Positions 41,279 through 50,668 are shown, counted from the stretch's first letter. The stretch: 64,000 nucleotides of DNA from an uncultured Paracoccaceae bacterium (GCA_947499715.1 CANMPL010000001.1:659501-723500), one strand, 5' to 3'. Numbers and translations: made by a program. Notes: generated from the sequence alone by a model not told the origin.

Positions 41279-42975
41279 GCCACCAGATCGTCTGCGGTGA
41301 TCGCCATGACATCCCCTGCGCCTTCGCGCACCTGCGCCAAAAGCCCTGCGAATTCGGGCAACAGCCGGTTGATATAGAAGGTCGCCAACCGCAACCGCGT
41401 CGCGTCGCCCTTCATGGCAGAGGTCAAATGCACGTGCCCCCCAAGCACCCGTGCAAAGGCCCGCAGATATGGCACCGCCCCGGCGAAGCGGTCCGTCATT
41501 TCCTGTTCGATCAGCCATTCGGTGACTTCGCGCAGGGATTCCGCCGCCCCCCAGACCGCCTCTGCAAGGTCGGGCTGGGCCGCTTTGGCGGCCTCTGCAC
41601 CCTGTTCGATCTCTTCGATCAGGCGAAACGCCGCTTCGCCGCCATCCATCATCTTGCGCGCCACAAGATCCATGGCCTGAATGCCGTTGGTGCCCTCATA
41701 AATGGCCGTGACCCTAACGTCGCGGCTGAATTGAGCGGCACCAGTTTCTTCGACAAAACCCATACCACCATGCACCTGCACGCCGGTGCTGGCGACGGCA
41801 ATTCCGGTGTCTGTGCCAAAAGCCTTGCAAATGGGCGTCAGCAGCGCTGCGCGCGCCGCCCAGCCGGGGTCGTCAGTGGCCGTTGCCATATCAATCGCCA
41901 CGGCATTCATCAGGGCAATGGCGCGTGCTGCGTAAACATCGGCCTTCATCTCGGCCAGCATCCGCCGCACATCGGCATGTTCAATGATCGTGCCGGTGCC
42001 GCCCGCGCGGCCCTGTTTGCGTTCCTGTGCATAATGCAACGCGTGCTGATAAGCTCCCTCTGCCGCGCCGACGCCTTGCACGCCGACGCCCAGCCGGGCG
42101 TTGTTCATCATCGTGAACATCGCCGCCATGCCGCCATGCTCCGGCCCGACGAGCCATCCGGTTGCTGCGTCATATTCCATCACTGCCGTGGGTGACCCGT
42201 GTAGCCCCAACTTATGTTCCAGACTGACAACGCGCAGGCTGTTGCGTTTGCCGGGGTTGCCATCAGCGTCCGGGATCAGCTTTGGCACCATAAAAAGACT
42301 GATCCCCTTGGTGCCGGGCACCCCATCGGGCAACCGGGCTAAAACCAGATGACACGTGTTTTCGGTGAAATCGTTGTCCGCCCAGCTGATGTAGATCTTC
42401 TGTCCACTGATCCGGTAGCTGCCATCCCCATTCGGTTCGGCTTTGGACCGCAAAGCACCGACGTCCGATCCTGCTTGCGGCTCAGTCAGGTTCATCGTGC
42501 CGTGCCATTCCCCCGAAATCAGCTTTGGAATATACAGCGCCTTGATCTCTTCGCTCGCATGATGCTCCAGCGCCTCGATCTGGCCCTGTGTCATCAGCGG
42601 GTTCAACTGCAACGCAAGACAAGCGCTCGACATCATCTCATTTACGGCCGTTGTCAGCGTCATCGGCAGGCCCATGCCGCCGACCTCTGGGCTGGCACTC
42701 ATCCCGATCCAGCCACCGTCCGCAATCGCGCGGTATCCTGTATCAAAACCGGGTGAAGTCCGCACAACGCCGTTTTCCAGAACTGCCGGATGCAGATCAC
42801 CCGCGCGGTTCAGCGGGGCCAAGACTTCTTCGCTCATCTTCGCCGCTTCGGTCAGAATCGCATCGACCATATCCGGCGTCGCCTCGGCAAAGGTTTCGGT
42901 CGCGGCGACGTCGGCAAAACCGGTCACATGGTCCATAAGAAAACGATAATCGGCGACGGGGGCACGATACGGCAT
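41275..42975 (-). CDS. Acyl-CoA dehydrogenase, DmdC-like
   Basis: A 566-residue long-form acyl-CoA dehydrogenase of the family containing 3-methylmercaptopropionyl-CoA dehydrogenase (DmdC), a step of DMSP demethylation in roseobacters. Domain order is N-terminal extension, helical domain, beta domain (NLTEPQAGSDVGAL near 160), catalytic C-terminal helices (GGMGFVEETGAAQFSRDVRV and IYEGTNGIQAMDLVARKM near 415-445, cited in parts) and the extra ACAD C-terminal domain. The ATG at 42975 follows AAGGA. DmdC paralogues are many in the group, so substrate is uncertain and no symbol is given. Confidence 0.85.
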   Translation of the reverse strand: MPYRAPVADYRFLMDHVTGFADVAATETFAEATPDMVDAILTEAAKMSEEVLAPLNRAGDLHPAVLENGVVRTSPGFDTGYRAIADGGWIGMSASPEVGGMGLPMTLTTAVNEMMSSACLALQLNPLMTQGQIEALEHHASEEIKALYIPKLISGEWHGTMNLTEPQAGSDVGALRSKAEPNGDGSYRISGQKIYISWADNDFTENTCHLVLARLPDGVPGTKGISLFMVPKLIPDADGNPGKRNSLRVVSLEHKLGLHGSPTAVMEYDAATGWLVGPEHGGMAAMFTMMNNARLGVGVQGVGAAEGAYQHALHYAQERKQGRAGGTGTIIEHADVRRMLAEMKADVYAARAIALMNAVAIDMATATDDPGWAARAALLTPICKAFGTDTGIAVASTGVQVHGGMGFVEETGAAQFSRDVRVTAIYEGTNGIQAMDLVARKMMDGGEAAFRLIEEIEQGAEAAKAAQPDLAEAVWGAAESLREVTEWLIEQEMTDRFAGAVPYLRAFARVLGGHVHLTSAMKGDATRLRLATFYINRLLPEFAGLLAQVREGAGDVMAITADDLVA

Positions 42976-43090
42976 GGGGTGTCCTTGATCTGGCGCACGG
43001 CTTGGCAAAATAGCGGACCGCAGCTATGCATCTGAAATCTTTGCGCCAAGGTATCGTCCTAGCGCCGACCATCAACTGAAACGCCACGTC

Positions 43091-44023
43091 ATGACTTTGC
43101 GCCTTGCCCCCGACCCTGCTGGCCTGACCGTCGCCGCGGACCTGCTGCGCGCGGGCGATCTTGTGGCCTTCCCGACCGAGACGGTCTACGGGCTCGGTGC
43201 CGATGCCTGCAACGATACTGCCGTTGCCGGAATCTATGCCGCCAAGGGCCGGCCCAGCTTTAACCCACTGATCGTGCATGTCCCCGACATCGCAACCGCT
43301 CGCCGTTATGTCGTTTTTAACGACGTAGCAGAACAGCTGGCCGCTGCCTTTTGGCCGGGTGCTTTGACGCTCGTGCTGCCCCTGCGCCGTGATGCAGGTA
43401 TTTCGAAACTGGTCACCGCCGGGCTTTCGACCTTGGCCGTCCGCGTGCCGGATCATCCAGTGGGGCAGGGGCTCTTGGCGGCGTTTGATGGGCCCGTTGC
43501 GGCCCCTTCGGCCAATATCTCGGGCCGGATCAGCCCGACCACTGCGGCCCATGTAATCGCGGGTCTTGATGGAAAAATCGCGGCCGTCGTTGATGGCGGG
43601 GCCTGCACCGTTGGCCTTGAATCAACCATTGTCGCCTGTGATCCCGCCACGCTCTTGCGGGCCGGAGGCATCCCGGCCGAGGCGCTCTCTTCCTGCCTTG
43701 GTCATGCCCTTGCCCTTGATCTCACCCCTCAAAATCCGCAGGCGCCTGGCCAGCTTGCCTCGCATTATGCGCCCGTTGGCACCGTCCGGCTGAACGTGAC
43801 AGCCCCCGCACCTCATGAGACCTTGCTTGGCTTTGGCCCTGTTGATGCGCCGCTCAACCTCTCGCCGGCGGGTGACCTGATCGAAGCGGCGGCCAACCTC
43901 TTTGATATGCTGCACCAGCTTGATGCAATGGGCGCCGCCGCCATCGCCGTTTCACCCATCCCGCAAGCCGGGCTGGGGGTTGCGATCAATGATCGTTTGC
44001 GCCGTGCCGCCGCGCCGCGTTAG
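43091..44023 (+). CDS. tsaC: Threonylcarbamoyl-AMP synthase (Sua5/YrdC)
   Basis: A 310-residue enzyme making L-threonylcarbamoyl-AMP for t6A37 modification of ANN-decoding tRNAs. The N-terminal YrdC domain (1-200) shows FPTETVYGLGADA, KGRPSFNPLIVH and SANISGRISP. The C-terminal part (from about 215, QAPGQLASHYAPVG) is the Sua5 domain, so it is the long Sua5 form. Full-length, with divergent spacing from the dehydrogenase. Confidence 0.95.
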   Translation: MTLRLAPDPAGLTVAADLLRAGDLVAFPTETVYGLGADACNDTAVAGIYAAKGRPSFNPLIVHVPDIATARRYVVFNDVAEQLAAAFWPGALTLVLPLRRDAGISKLVTAGLSTLAVRVPDHPVGQGLLAAFDGPVAAPSANISGRISPTTAAHVIAGLDGKIAAVVDGGACTVGLESTIVACDPATLLRAGGIPAEALSSCLGHALALDLTPQNPQAPGQLASHYAPVGTVRLNVTAPAPHETLLGFGPVDAPLNLSPAGDLIEAAANLFDMLHQLDAMGAAAIAVSPIPQAGLGVAINDRLRRAAAPR

Positions 44024-44058
44024 CCTCCTGTTCAAACCGCATCCAGGATGGATTGCCC

Positions 44059-45018
44059 ATGCCCCATGACTACGATTCCGGCCGCCTGAATCTGCCTTTT
44101 GTGGGCATCGCGACCTTTGGCAAATACGAATATGTCGCGGACTGGTCTGCGATTGACGCCGATGTCGCCGTGCTGGGTGCGCCCTTTGACTTTGGCACGC
44201 AGTGGCGTCCCGGTGCGCGCTTTGGCCCGCGTGCCATCCGCGAGGCATCCACCCTTTTCGCCTTTGGTCATGCGGGGGCCTATGACCACGAGGATGACGT
44301 GACCTATCTGGGTGAAGGCACGCGGATCGTTGATATCGGTGACGCCGATATCGTTCATACCGACACGGCGCGCAGCCATGCCAACATTGAAACCGGTGTG
44401 CGTGCAATTCTGGACGCAGGCGCGCTGCCCGTCGTGCTTGGCGGCGATCATTCTGTGAACATTCCCTGCATTCGGGCCTTCTCCGATCGCCCGGTGCATA
44501 TCTTGCAGATCGACGCCCATCTCGACTTTGTGGATGAACGTCACGGGGTGCGCCATGGTCATGGGAACCCTATGCGCCGGGCTGCCGAACAGGATCACGT
44601 GACCGGCCTGTCGCAGTTTGGTATTCGCAACGTGTCGTCAACGGCCAAGGACGGCTACACCGACGCCCGCGCCATGGGGTCTGATATCTTGTCCGTCCGG
44701 CAATGCCGGGCCTTGGGCACCGCTGCCCTGCTGGATCGTATTCCCGCTACTGCTGATATCTACCTCACCATCGACATCGATGGCTTTGATCCTTCAATCG
44801 CACCGGGCACAGGCACGCCCAGCCACGGCGGATTTCTGTACTATGAGGTCCTGGAACTGATTGCCGCTGTCGCCGCGCGTCAGCGCATTATCGGCATGGA
44901 TCTGGTAGAGGTTGCCCCGGATTACGACCAGACCGGCAGCACAGCGATCCTTGCGGCACAGCTTTCGTTGAACATCATCGGGCGGATCTTGCACCACCGC
45001 ACGGCTGCAAAGGGTTAG
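44059..45018 (+). CDS. Agmatinase/ureohydrolase-family enzyme
   Basis: A 319-residue arginase-superfamily enzyme. Manganese ligands are present: His in GGDHSVNIP near 130, DAHLDF near 154, and the two Asp of DIDGFDPS near 238. The likely reactions are hydrolysis of agmatine or another guanidino compound to urea plus an amine; the urt urea importer in the window fits a nitrogen theme but is 13 kb away. The ATG at 44059 is chosen over an in-frame TTG two codons earlier. Substrate is not determinable by eye. Confidence 0.88.
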   Translation: MPHDYDSGRLNLPFVGIATFGKYEYVADWSAIDADVAVLGAPFDFGTQWRPGARFGPRAIREASTLFAFGHAGAYDHEDDVTYLGEGTRIVDIGDADIVHTDTARSHANIETGVRAILDAGALPVVLGGDHSVNIPCIRAFSDRPVHILQIDAHLDFVDERHGVRHGHGNPMRRAAEQDHVTGLSQFGIRNVSSTAKDGYTDARAMGSDILSVRQCRALGTAALLDRIPATADIYLTIDIDGFDPSIAPGTGTPSHGGFLYYEVLELIAAVAARQRIIGMDLVEVAPDYDQTGSTAILAAQLSLNIIGRILHHRTAAKG

Positions 45019-45749
45019 CCGACCGCTGCGGCCTCTGCCCTGTAGGCAAGCACATCCTTCATCAGATCATCCACGATCGGGTCCGCGATGCCGATCGCGG
45101 CAAATTGTTCCTGAATGCCAGCCACGTAATCCAGTGAGGACCCCATAAAGCCTCTGCCAGTGGCAATATATCGAACCTGCTCTGCCCGTGTAATCTCCGG
45201 CACCATGATCTCTGACGCGTGGTCAGCAAGGAATGCCAGGGCCTTGACCGGACCCATCTTGGTGTCGACATCAATCAATGTCGGGATGTAGCCGGGGCAG
45301 ACATATTCGCGACGCCACAAGATCGACGTTTCTTCGGTGATCAGGGCTTCGGGCACCCGAAAAATCAGCCCGTCACAGCCGTCGCCCGCATCAAGTGCAG
45401 CCATCAATCCGGGGGCCTCAACTGTGCCGCGCGTGCCGTATATATCGCGCAGGATAAACGCCCTTTCGTGGCCGGGCGCCCTTGCGCGCAATACCCGGTC
45501 AAACCGCAGGGCCGGGTCCCACATCAGCGATCCATAAGCAAAGATCCAAAGATCGCCCTGATGCCCCGCAAGTGCCGCGTCACGCGACGCACGCCGTTCT
45601 TCACAGGTGTGCAACAAATGCCAGAAAGACGCCGCCGCCGGATTGGCCAGCATGACATCACGCAGGTTGTTCACCCGGAAATAACTGTCCTCGGCAGTGT
45701 CAATTTTGCCCCGCAATTCGGGATGATCAAGAAACGGATCAATGGTCAT
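45015..45749 (-). CDS. ChaC-type gamma-glutamylcyclotransferase
   Basis: A 244-residue ChaC-like enzyme cleaving glutathione to 5-oxoproline and Cys-Gly. The substrate loop FAYGSLMWDPAL lies near 68-79, and the catalytic Glu is expected in the ETSILWRREYV segment near 140. A 60-residue N-terminal part precedes the domain. It converges on the ureohydrolase with a 4-base overlap. Confidence 0.88.
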   Translation of the reverse strand: MTIDPFLDHPELRGKIDTAEDSYFRVNNLRDVMLANPAAASFWHLLHTCEERRASRDAALAGHQGDLWIFAYGSLMWDPALRFDRVLRARAPGHERAFILRDIYGTRGTVEAPGLMAALDAGDGCDGLIFRVPEALITEETSILWRREYVCPGYIPTLIDVDTKMGPVKALAFLADHASEIMVPEITRAEQVRYIATGRGFMGSSLDYVAGIQEQFAAIGIADPIVDDLMKDVLAYRAEAAAVG

Positions 45750-45836
45750 TAAAATTCCCGAAGGTCTCAGTTTCCCACGTCATAACAGCAGTATGACTGC
45801 AAAGGGTTAATTCCTATATAGAACAGGTGTAGCTTT

Positions 45837-45854
45837 TTGAGGTATTTACCTCAA
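45837..45854. promoter_or_regulatory. Perfect palindrome TTGAGGTA-TT-TACCTCAA
   Basis: An 18-base perfect palindrome overlaps the last codons of the TM/coiled-coil gene and lies 88 bases upstream of the ChaC gene. On the minus strand it is followed by As, not Ts, so it is more likely an operator than a terminator. Confidence 0.35.
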
Positions 45855-46177
45855 CTTGCGTTTTGCCGTTCCACATAGGCGCGCAATTCTTCCGCCTCCC
45901 GGCGCGCATCGCGCAGCCCGTCCATTGCCGCGCGTAATTCCGCTTCGGTCTGGGCCAATTGGTTGGTAATTTCTGCTTCGCGCTGCTGCAAATAGGTGAT
46001 GGCCTGGTCGCGGGTCTCTTCCGCCTCGTGCAGGGCCTGTGCCATCTTGTCCAATTCGCCGATTTCGGCCTTGGTCACACGGGTAAAGCGGTTGACCAGC
46101 CAGCTTGCAAACCAACCCAGCATAAAGGCCACAAACAAGATCACGGCAGTGGCGATAATGAATTCGTTACGGTTCAA
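45851..46177 (-). CDS. Small membrane protein with coiled coil
   Basis: A protein of about 108 residues with one N-terminal transmembrane helix (IIATAVILFVAFMLGWFASW) and a charged coiled coil to the end (IGELDKMAQALHEAEETRDQ and on). The best start is the TTG at 46177: it gives MNRNEF directly before the helix, with AGGACG upstream and a 16-base gap to the OmpA stop; no in-frame ATG precedes the helix. Function unknown; the topology suggests a cytoplasmic coiled coil tied to the membrane. It follows the OmpA-family gene. Confidence 0.65.
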   Translation of the reverse strand: MNRNEFIIATAVILFVAFMLGWFASWLVNRFTRVTKAEIGELDKMAQALHEAEETRDQAITYLQQREAEITNQLAQTEAELRAAMDGLRDARREAEELRAYVERQNAS

Positions 46178-46193
46178 CGGTGCGTCCTGTCTG

Positions 46194-48068
46194 TCATTCG
46201 CTCGCGGCCTCAACGGCAGCTTCTTGCTCTTCTAGTGCAGTTACTTCCTCAGGGGTAGGCTCTGGCACGATCAAGCTGAACTCGATGCGCCGATTGGCCT
46301 CTCGCCCGGCTTCTGTCTCGTTATCGGCAATCGGATCCGCTTCGCCAAATCCGGTCGCTTCAAAACTGGCAACTGGCACGCGACGTACCCGCAGGGCAGC
46401 CAAAACCGCCTCTGCGCGTTCTTGCGACAGCTGCAGGTTCATTTCTTCGCGCCCCTGACTATCGGTGTAGCCCGCAATGCGGATCCGCAGGTTGGGGCAC
46501 TTTTGCAGGATTTCTGCAATGTCATCCACAACCGGTTGCGTGTCCGCCGTGATCGAGGCAGAGCCGGGATCAAACAGGATCTTGCGCGCCTCGGTGACCA
46601 CACCAATCTGGGCCACACATTCCTCGGGCGTTGGAAGTGCGGCAATCGGATCAAGCGTTTCGACGTAAGTAACATCAAGCTCGACCTTGGCGTTCTGACC
46701 CAATTTGTCGATCAATAAGCTGGTGATTTCGGTATTGGCATTGGTGTTCCCGGTATTGCCCGAGATTGAAACAAGATCAGGTTCCACCAGCACCGCGCCA
46801 TTCGACAGCTCTGACAGCGCCTCGATTCCGGCCAGCACGCGCACGGTCCAGCCCTGTGGCAACCCGTCAACGACGCGTGTGCCCATTGTCACGCTGTTCT
46901 GGCCGAACTTGGCCTTGGCATAGTTTTCCGCCGTGATGTTCACCAGGTCATCCGGCACCCGCCCGCGCAACTGCACCTCGCCCTCGGGCGACAATGTCGC
47001 CGTGAACTGCGGCGGGCCTTCTTCCCCGGCATCAGCTGGCTTTGGCAGGATCGCGGACAGTGCAAACACATCCGGCAATGCATTTTCCAGCTCACCGACT
47101 GTGCGCTCAAACAAGGCCTCTTGCGTGCCTAGCGCAGCCTCAAGTGTGACGTCGGTATCCGACAAGGTGACGGTCCCGCCGCCCAATTTTCCCACCGCTG
47201 CGATCGACATTGCGACCGCTTCGCCCCATGTGCGCGATGGCACGCCCAATGCATTGACGCAGGATGCCTTGCCCTCAAATCCGGCTTCTGTCGCTGCGGC
47301 CAAAATCTGTCGCTCTGCCTCTGGCGTGTCCACGGCACAGGCCACAAACCTTGCGCCGCTTTCATCCAGCACGAAGCGGGTCGTATAGGGTGAAATCACC
47401 GGGCGCGGTGCAGTAATCGCCACCGCCATTGCCACCCCATCTGGCGTGTTGCGCGCAAGGCTCGTTTCCATCCGGCGCTTTTCTTCGGCGCTGTCTGCGA
47501 TGGCGTTGACCGACACCCGAGTCGCCGTGACCGAAATCTTGCTCCGCTCAAGCTCTGACAAGGCGCGCAGCGCATAGTTCAGCGCCGGGCGCCATGTTTC
47601 AGGCACCGGGTAATCGGCCATCTCAAGAAGGTCGGTGACCGGCTGGTTGCCCGCCAACCGTGTAATCCGGTTGGTCAGTTCTTCGCGGTTGGTATCTGCC
47701 GGGATCAACCCGATCAAAGAAATCCCGCTGTCATTGCGCAAAATCTCGATCGCGAATTCCGGCGCTTCGATCCCAGCGCTGTCGATGACCCCCATGTCGT
47801 CGATGATCCGGCTAGCGTCGACAACCCGGCCCGCGGCCGAGATTGCGCGAAATCGGGATGCCTCACTGGGGGCCTCGCCGTCGATGATCACCAAGAGCCC
47901 ATCACCCGTGACCGACGCCCACTCGTGACCCCGATCAAGCAGGTCCTCCTGAACGGCAACAACGGATCTGTCTTCAACCACCGCCACCGCAGCGCGGGCG
48001 GCGAGGACTGACAGGAATGCCGCGACAATAAAGACGCCGACACGCAGGAAGAGGGATGAAAGGCGCAT
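46194..48068 (-). CDS. OmpA-family protein with BON-like repeats
   Basis: A 624-residue envelope protein. A signal peptide or anchor lies at 5-27 (FLRVGVFIVAAFLSVLAARA). The middle (30-450) contains repeated BON-like units (for example GLLVIIDGEAPSEASRF and LSPEGEVQLRGRVPDDL), and the C-terminal OmpA domain (about 490-600) binds peptidoglycan, with IRIAGYTDSQGREEMNLQLS and RRIEFSLI (parts cited). The size exceeds usual OmpA proteins; a stabilising role for the envelope is likely. Confidence 0.85.
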   Translation of the reverse strand: MRLSSLFLRVGVFIVAAFLSVLAARAAVAVVEDRSVVAVQEDLLDRGHEWASVTGDGLLVIIDGEAPSEASRFRAISAAGRVVDASRIIDDMGVIDSAGIEAPEFAIEILRNDSGISLIGLIPADTNREELTNRITRLAGNQPVTDLLEMADYPVPETWRPALNYALRALSELERSKISVTATRVSVNAIADSAEEKRRMETSLARNTPDGVAMAVAITAPRPVISPYTTRFVLDESGARFVACAVDTPEAERQILAAATEAGFEGKASCVNALGVPSRTWGEAVAMSIAAVGKLGGGTVTLSDTDVTLEAALGTQEALFERTVGELENALPDVFALSAILPKPADAGEEGPPQFTATLSPEGEVQLRGRVPDDLVNITAENYAKAKFGQNSVTMGTRVVDGLPQGWTVRVLAGIEALSELSNGAVLVEPDLVSISGNTGNTNANTEITSLLIDKLGQNAKVELDVTYVETLDPIAALPTPEECVAQIGVVTEARKILFDPGSASITADTQPVVDDIAEILQKCPNLRIRIAGYTDSQGREEMNLQLSQERAEAVLAALRVRRVPVASFEATGFGEADPIADNETEAGREANRRIEFSLIVPEPTPEEVTALEEQEAAVEAASE

Positions 48069-48129
48069 AAAACTCCGTCACGGTTGACCGCTTGTGCCCT
48101 TCAATAGGCCCAGACGGTCAGGGGTTCAA

Positions 48130-49086
48130 TCACACGAAGAGGGCAATGGCAAAAAACGGCAAAGGCAAAAGCCCTGCGTTCCGGTTTGAATGAAAAAGTT
48201 TTAACAATCCGTCATTGTCTTCGGGGTTAAAGCGCGCAAGCTGCCAGGTCAGATGCCAGCCGAGCGCCCAAGGCCCACCCAAGGCAATCACTAGGCTCAG
48301 AATTGACCGGTCCTGACAGGCCAGCACAACCGCCACACCCACCAGCACCAGGGTCGCCACCAAGAACCCGCGCAGCCACGCCTTCGACGCATCGCCAAAC
48401 AAACGCGCGGTAGATTTCACCCCGATCAGCGCGTCGTCCTCTGTGTCCTGATGGGCGTAGATCGTGTCATAGAACAGCGTCCAAGCGATCCCGCCGACAT
48501 ATAACGCAAAGGCCGCCCAGCTTAGCGTGTTGGTATGTGCCGCCCAGGCCAGCAATGCGCCCCAGTTGAACGCAAGACCCAGAAAGACCTGCGGCCACCA
48601 TGTAAAGCGTTTGGCAAACGGATAAATCGCGACCGGGGCCAGGGCCAGAATGCCCAGCCAGATGGCCGTCGGGTAAAAGGTCAGCAGAATAAGGAACGCC
48701 AGTAGCGCCTGCACAACCATCCAGACGACCGCGCCCGAGACTGTGACCTGCCCCGACGGGATCGGCCTTGATCGGGTCCGGGCCACACTGCCGTCGATCT
48801 TGCGGTCCGTAATGTCGTTCCAGGTGCAACCCGCACCGCGCATCAGAAATGCGCCCGCACCGCAGCCCACGACCGTCCAAAGATCATGCACCCCGTAGCG
48901 CCCTGTCGCCAGGATGGCGAGCGCCAGCCCCCACAGACAAGGCACATACAAAAGCCAGGTCCCAATCGGCCGGTCCGCCCGGCTTAGCCGCAAATAAGGC
49001 CGCGTCGCTCTTGGGGCAAATGTATCAACCCAATTGCCGATGCTATCGGCAACAATCCCGTCTGGCTTTGATGAAGGCTCGGTCAT
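48130..49086 (-). CDS. ubiA: 4-hydroxybenzoate polyprenyltransferase UbiA
   Basis: A 318-residue integral membrane prenyltransferase that attaches the polyprenyl chain to 4-hydroxybenzoate for ubiquinone. Eight to nine helices are seen. The first Asp-rich motif is GAGCTWNDITDRKIDGSVART near 90-110 (cited by its core NDITDRKID) and the second is YDTIYAHQDTEDD near 205. The ATG at 49086 stands only 11 bases from the divergent rsmE ATG. Confidence 0.93.
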   Translation of the reverse strand: MTEPSSKPDGIVADSIGNWVDTFAPRATRPYLRLSRADRPIGTWLLYVPCLWGLALAILATGRYGVHDLWTVVGCGAGAFLMRGAGCTWNDITDRKIDGSVARTRSRPIPSGQVTVSGAVVWMVVQALLAFLILLTFYPTAIWLGILALAPVAIYPFAKRFTWWPQVFLGLAFNWGALLAWAAHTNTLSWAAFALYVGGIAWTLFYDTIYAHQDTEDDALIGVKSTARLFGDASKAWLRGFLVATLVLVGVAVVLACQDRSILSLVIALGGPWALGWHLTWQLARFNPEDNDGLLKLFHSNRNAGLLPLPFFAIALFV

Positions 49087-49097
49087 ATGTTGCGCCC

Positions 49098-49814
49098 ATG
49101 GCATCCAAGGTTCGTCTTTATGTAGAGCACCCGCTGGGGGAAGGGCAATCGGTTCCGCTGTCGCGGGATCAGGCGAATTACCTCTTTGCCGTGATGCGTC
49201 TGCCTGTTGGGACGGTTCTGTCGCTGATCAATGGCCATGACGGCGAATGGGATGCCGAAGTTATCGAGGGCAATAAGCGCGGCGGCATCTTGCTATGCCA
49301 GACCCAGACTAAACCGTTGTTGCTGCCGCCAGATCTTTGGCTCGTGTTTGCGCCGATCAAAAAGGCCCGCACGGATTTTATTGTCGAAAAAGCGGTAGAG
49401 ATGGGCGCACGCCGGATCCTGCCGGTGCAGACTGCCTTCACCAACGAAAAGACCAAGCCGGAAAAGCTTCAGGCACATGCGATTGAAGCGGCAGAGCAAT
49501 CTGGCGGCACGTTCGTCCCCGAGGTGACCGACCTGCACAAACTGGATGCGCTGCTTGCCGATTGGCCTGCCGACCGGCGCTTGATGTTTTGTGACGAAGC
49601 ACAAGCGGGCGCCTCCGTGACCCTCCCCACCGATGCTGGGCCTTGGGCCATCCTGATCGGCCCCGAAGGCGGGTTTTCAGCGGCCGAACGCGACACACTC
49701 CGCGCCTTGCCGTTTGCTCACCCCATCAGCCTCGGCCCCCGCATCCTGCGCGCCGACACTGCCGCCGTGGCTGCGCTGACAATGTGGCAACTGGCGCTGG
49801 GCGACTGGCGCTGA
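49098..49814 (+). CDS. rsmE: 16S rRNA (uracil1498-N3)-methyltransferase RsmE
   Basis: A 238-residue SPOUT methyltransferase modifying U1498 of 16S rRNA. The N-terminal PUA-like domain begins KVRLYVEHPLGEGQ; the knotted C-terminal domain holds IGPEGGFSAAERD near 182 and LGPRILRADTAAVAAL near 207. The start at 49098 is fixed by the family; the open frame running 83 codons upstream lies antisense inside ubiA. Confidence 0.94.
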   Translation: MASKVRLYVEHPLGEGQSVPLSRDQANYLFAVMRLPVGTVLSLINGHDGEWDAEVIEGNKRGGILLCQTQTKPLLLPPDLWLVFAPIKKARTDFIVEKAVEMGARRILPVQTAFTNEKTKPEKLQAHAIEAAEQSGGTFVPEVTDLHKLDALLADWPADRRLMFCDEAQAGASVTLPTDAGPWAILIGPEGGFSAAERDTLRALPFAHPISLGPRILRADTAAVAALTMWQLALGDWR

Positions 49815-49936
49815 AAAGCGGCATCGTGGAAGTCCACTTTGAGCCCAATCTAACCGGCGTCACCAGACATGCGGACGTCTGAATTGGCCGGTCTTCACGG
49901 CGATCGCATTCACGTTCCGATTGCCTAAAGGCATAT

Positions 49937-49967
49937 CACACAGACCACGAAAACCGCGATCTGTGTG
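49937..49967. other. Gene-free stretch with inverted repeat after rsmE
   Basis: The 203 bases between rsmE and the NTF2-like gene hold no convincing gene. CACACAGA (49937-49944) and TCTGTGTG (49960-49967) form a perfect 8-base stem. The right part, near 50010-50030, reads on the minus strand as GGGGCTTCGGGGCCCTGTTG, which resembles the ends of several insertion sequences and may be an old remnant. Confidence 0.3.
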
Positions 49968-50017
49968 CGCAAAGGGTTTCCACTTCATCGCCACGAAATC
50001 CATTGCCTAGGGTTCCT

Positions 50018-50536
50018 TCAACAGGGCCCCGAAGCCCCAATGCAGGTTCCAGCTCCAAAAACCGTCACATCTGCCAGAGCAAGACCGTCTGTTGCCCAGA
50101 CATCCCGTGCGACGCGCCAGACGTTATCCGCGCCCAAACGGTAGATGTTGATCCCGTTTCCGGTCTCAACTGAAACATCGCCACCGCCGCGCGGTTGATC
50201 AGCCGCCTTGTAACTGTACCGCTCAAATGCCCAGTCCCCGGCGACGACAAACTCCAGAGATGTTTTCTCCCAAGATGTCTCTACAGCATCAAAATAGCCG
50301 CGCACCCATGGTTCAAGCTTGGCTTTGCCGACAATTGCAGGCGCATTGGGGGCAATGAAGACAACGTCCTCTGTCACAGTTGCAAGAAATGCGACCGGGT
50401 CATTGGCATTGATCGCTGCAAGATATCTGTCATGCGCGAGTTGCGCCGCGTTTTCAGCTGGATTTGCGGTGAGGGCTGTGCCGGTAAGCGCAACGACGGC
50501 CGCCAAAGCCGCGATAGGAGTGTTCTGGCGTATCAT
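50018..50536 (-). CDS. Secreted NTF2-like (DUF4440/SnoaL-type) protein
   Basis: A 172-residue protein with a signal peptide (MIRQNTPIAALAAVVALTG, cleavage near TANPAENA) and an NTF2-like domain: LAHDRYLAAINANDPVAFLA near 32-51, VTEDVVFIAPNAPAIVGKA, and WRVARDVW near the end. The C-terminus has two cysteines. Ketosteroid-isomerase-like proteins of this sort have varied roles, and I cannot assign one. The ATG follows AGGAGAAGAAG. It diverges from the LysR gene, which probably regulates it. Confidence 0.78.
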   Translation of the reverse strand: MIRQNTPIAALAAVVALTGTALTANPAENAAQLAHDRYLAAINANDPVAFLATVTEDVVFIAPNAPAIVGKAKLEPWVRGYFDAVETSWEKTSLEFVVAGDWAFERYSYKAADQPRGGGDVSVETGNGINIYRLGADNVWRVARDVWATDGLALADVTVFGAGTCIGASGPC

Positions 50537-50635
50537 CTTCTTCTCCTGTTCTGTTAATTCAACTATAATCAAACTCATTGGTGTGCTGATCACATCTCCA
50601 CTTAATAAGTTGAAAAATCCGATTTAGTGAGTCAG

Positions 50636-50654
50636 AAATGATTTCAAATCATTT
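50636..50654. promoter_or_regulatory. Palindrome in the LysR divergent promoter
   Basis: AAATGAT-TTCAA-ATCATTT is a perfect 7-base inverted repeat ending 14 bases before the LysR ATG, in an AT-rich gap. LysR-type regulators commonly bind such T-N11-A-like sites and control the divergent gene. Confidence 0.45.
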
Positions 50655-50668
50655 AGCTGAGCTATCAA

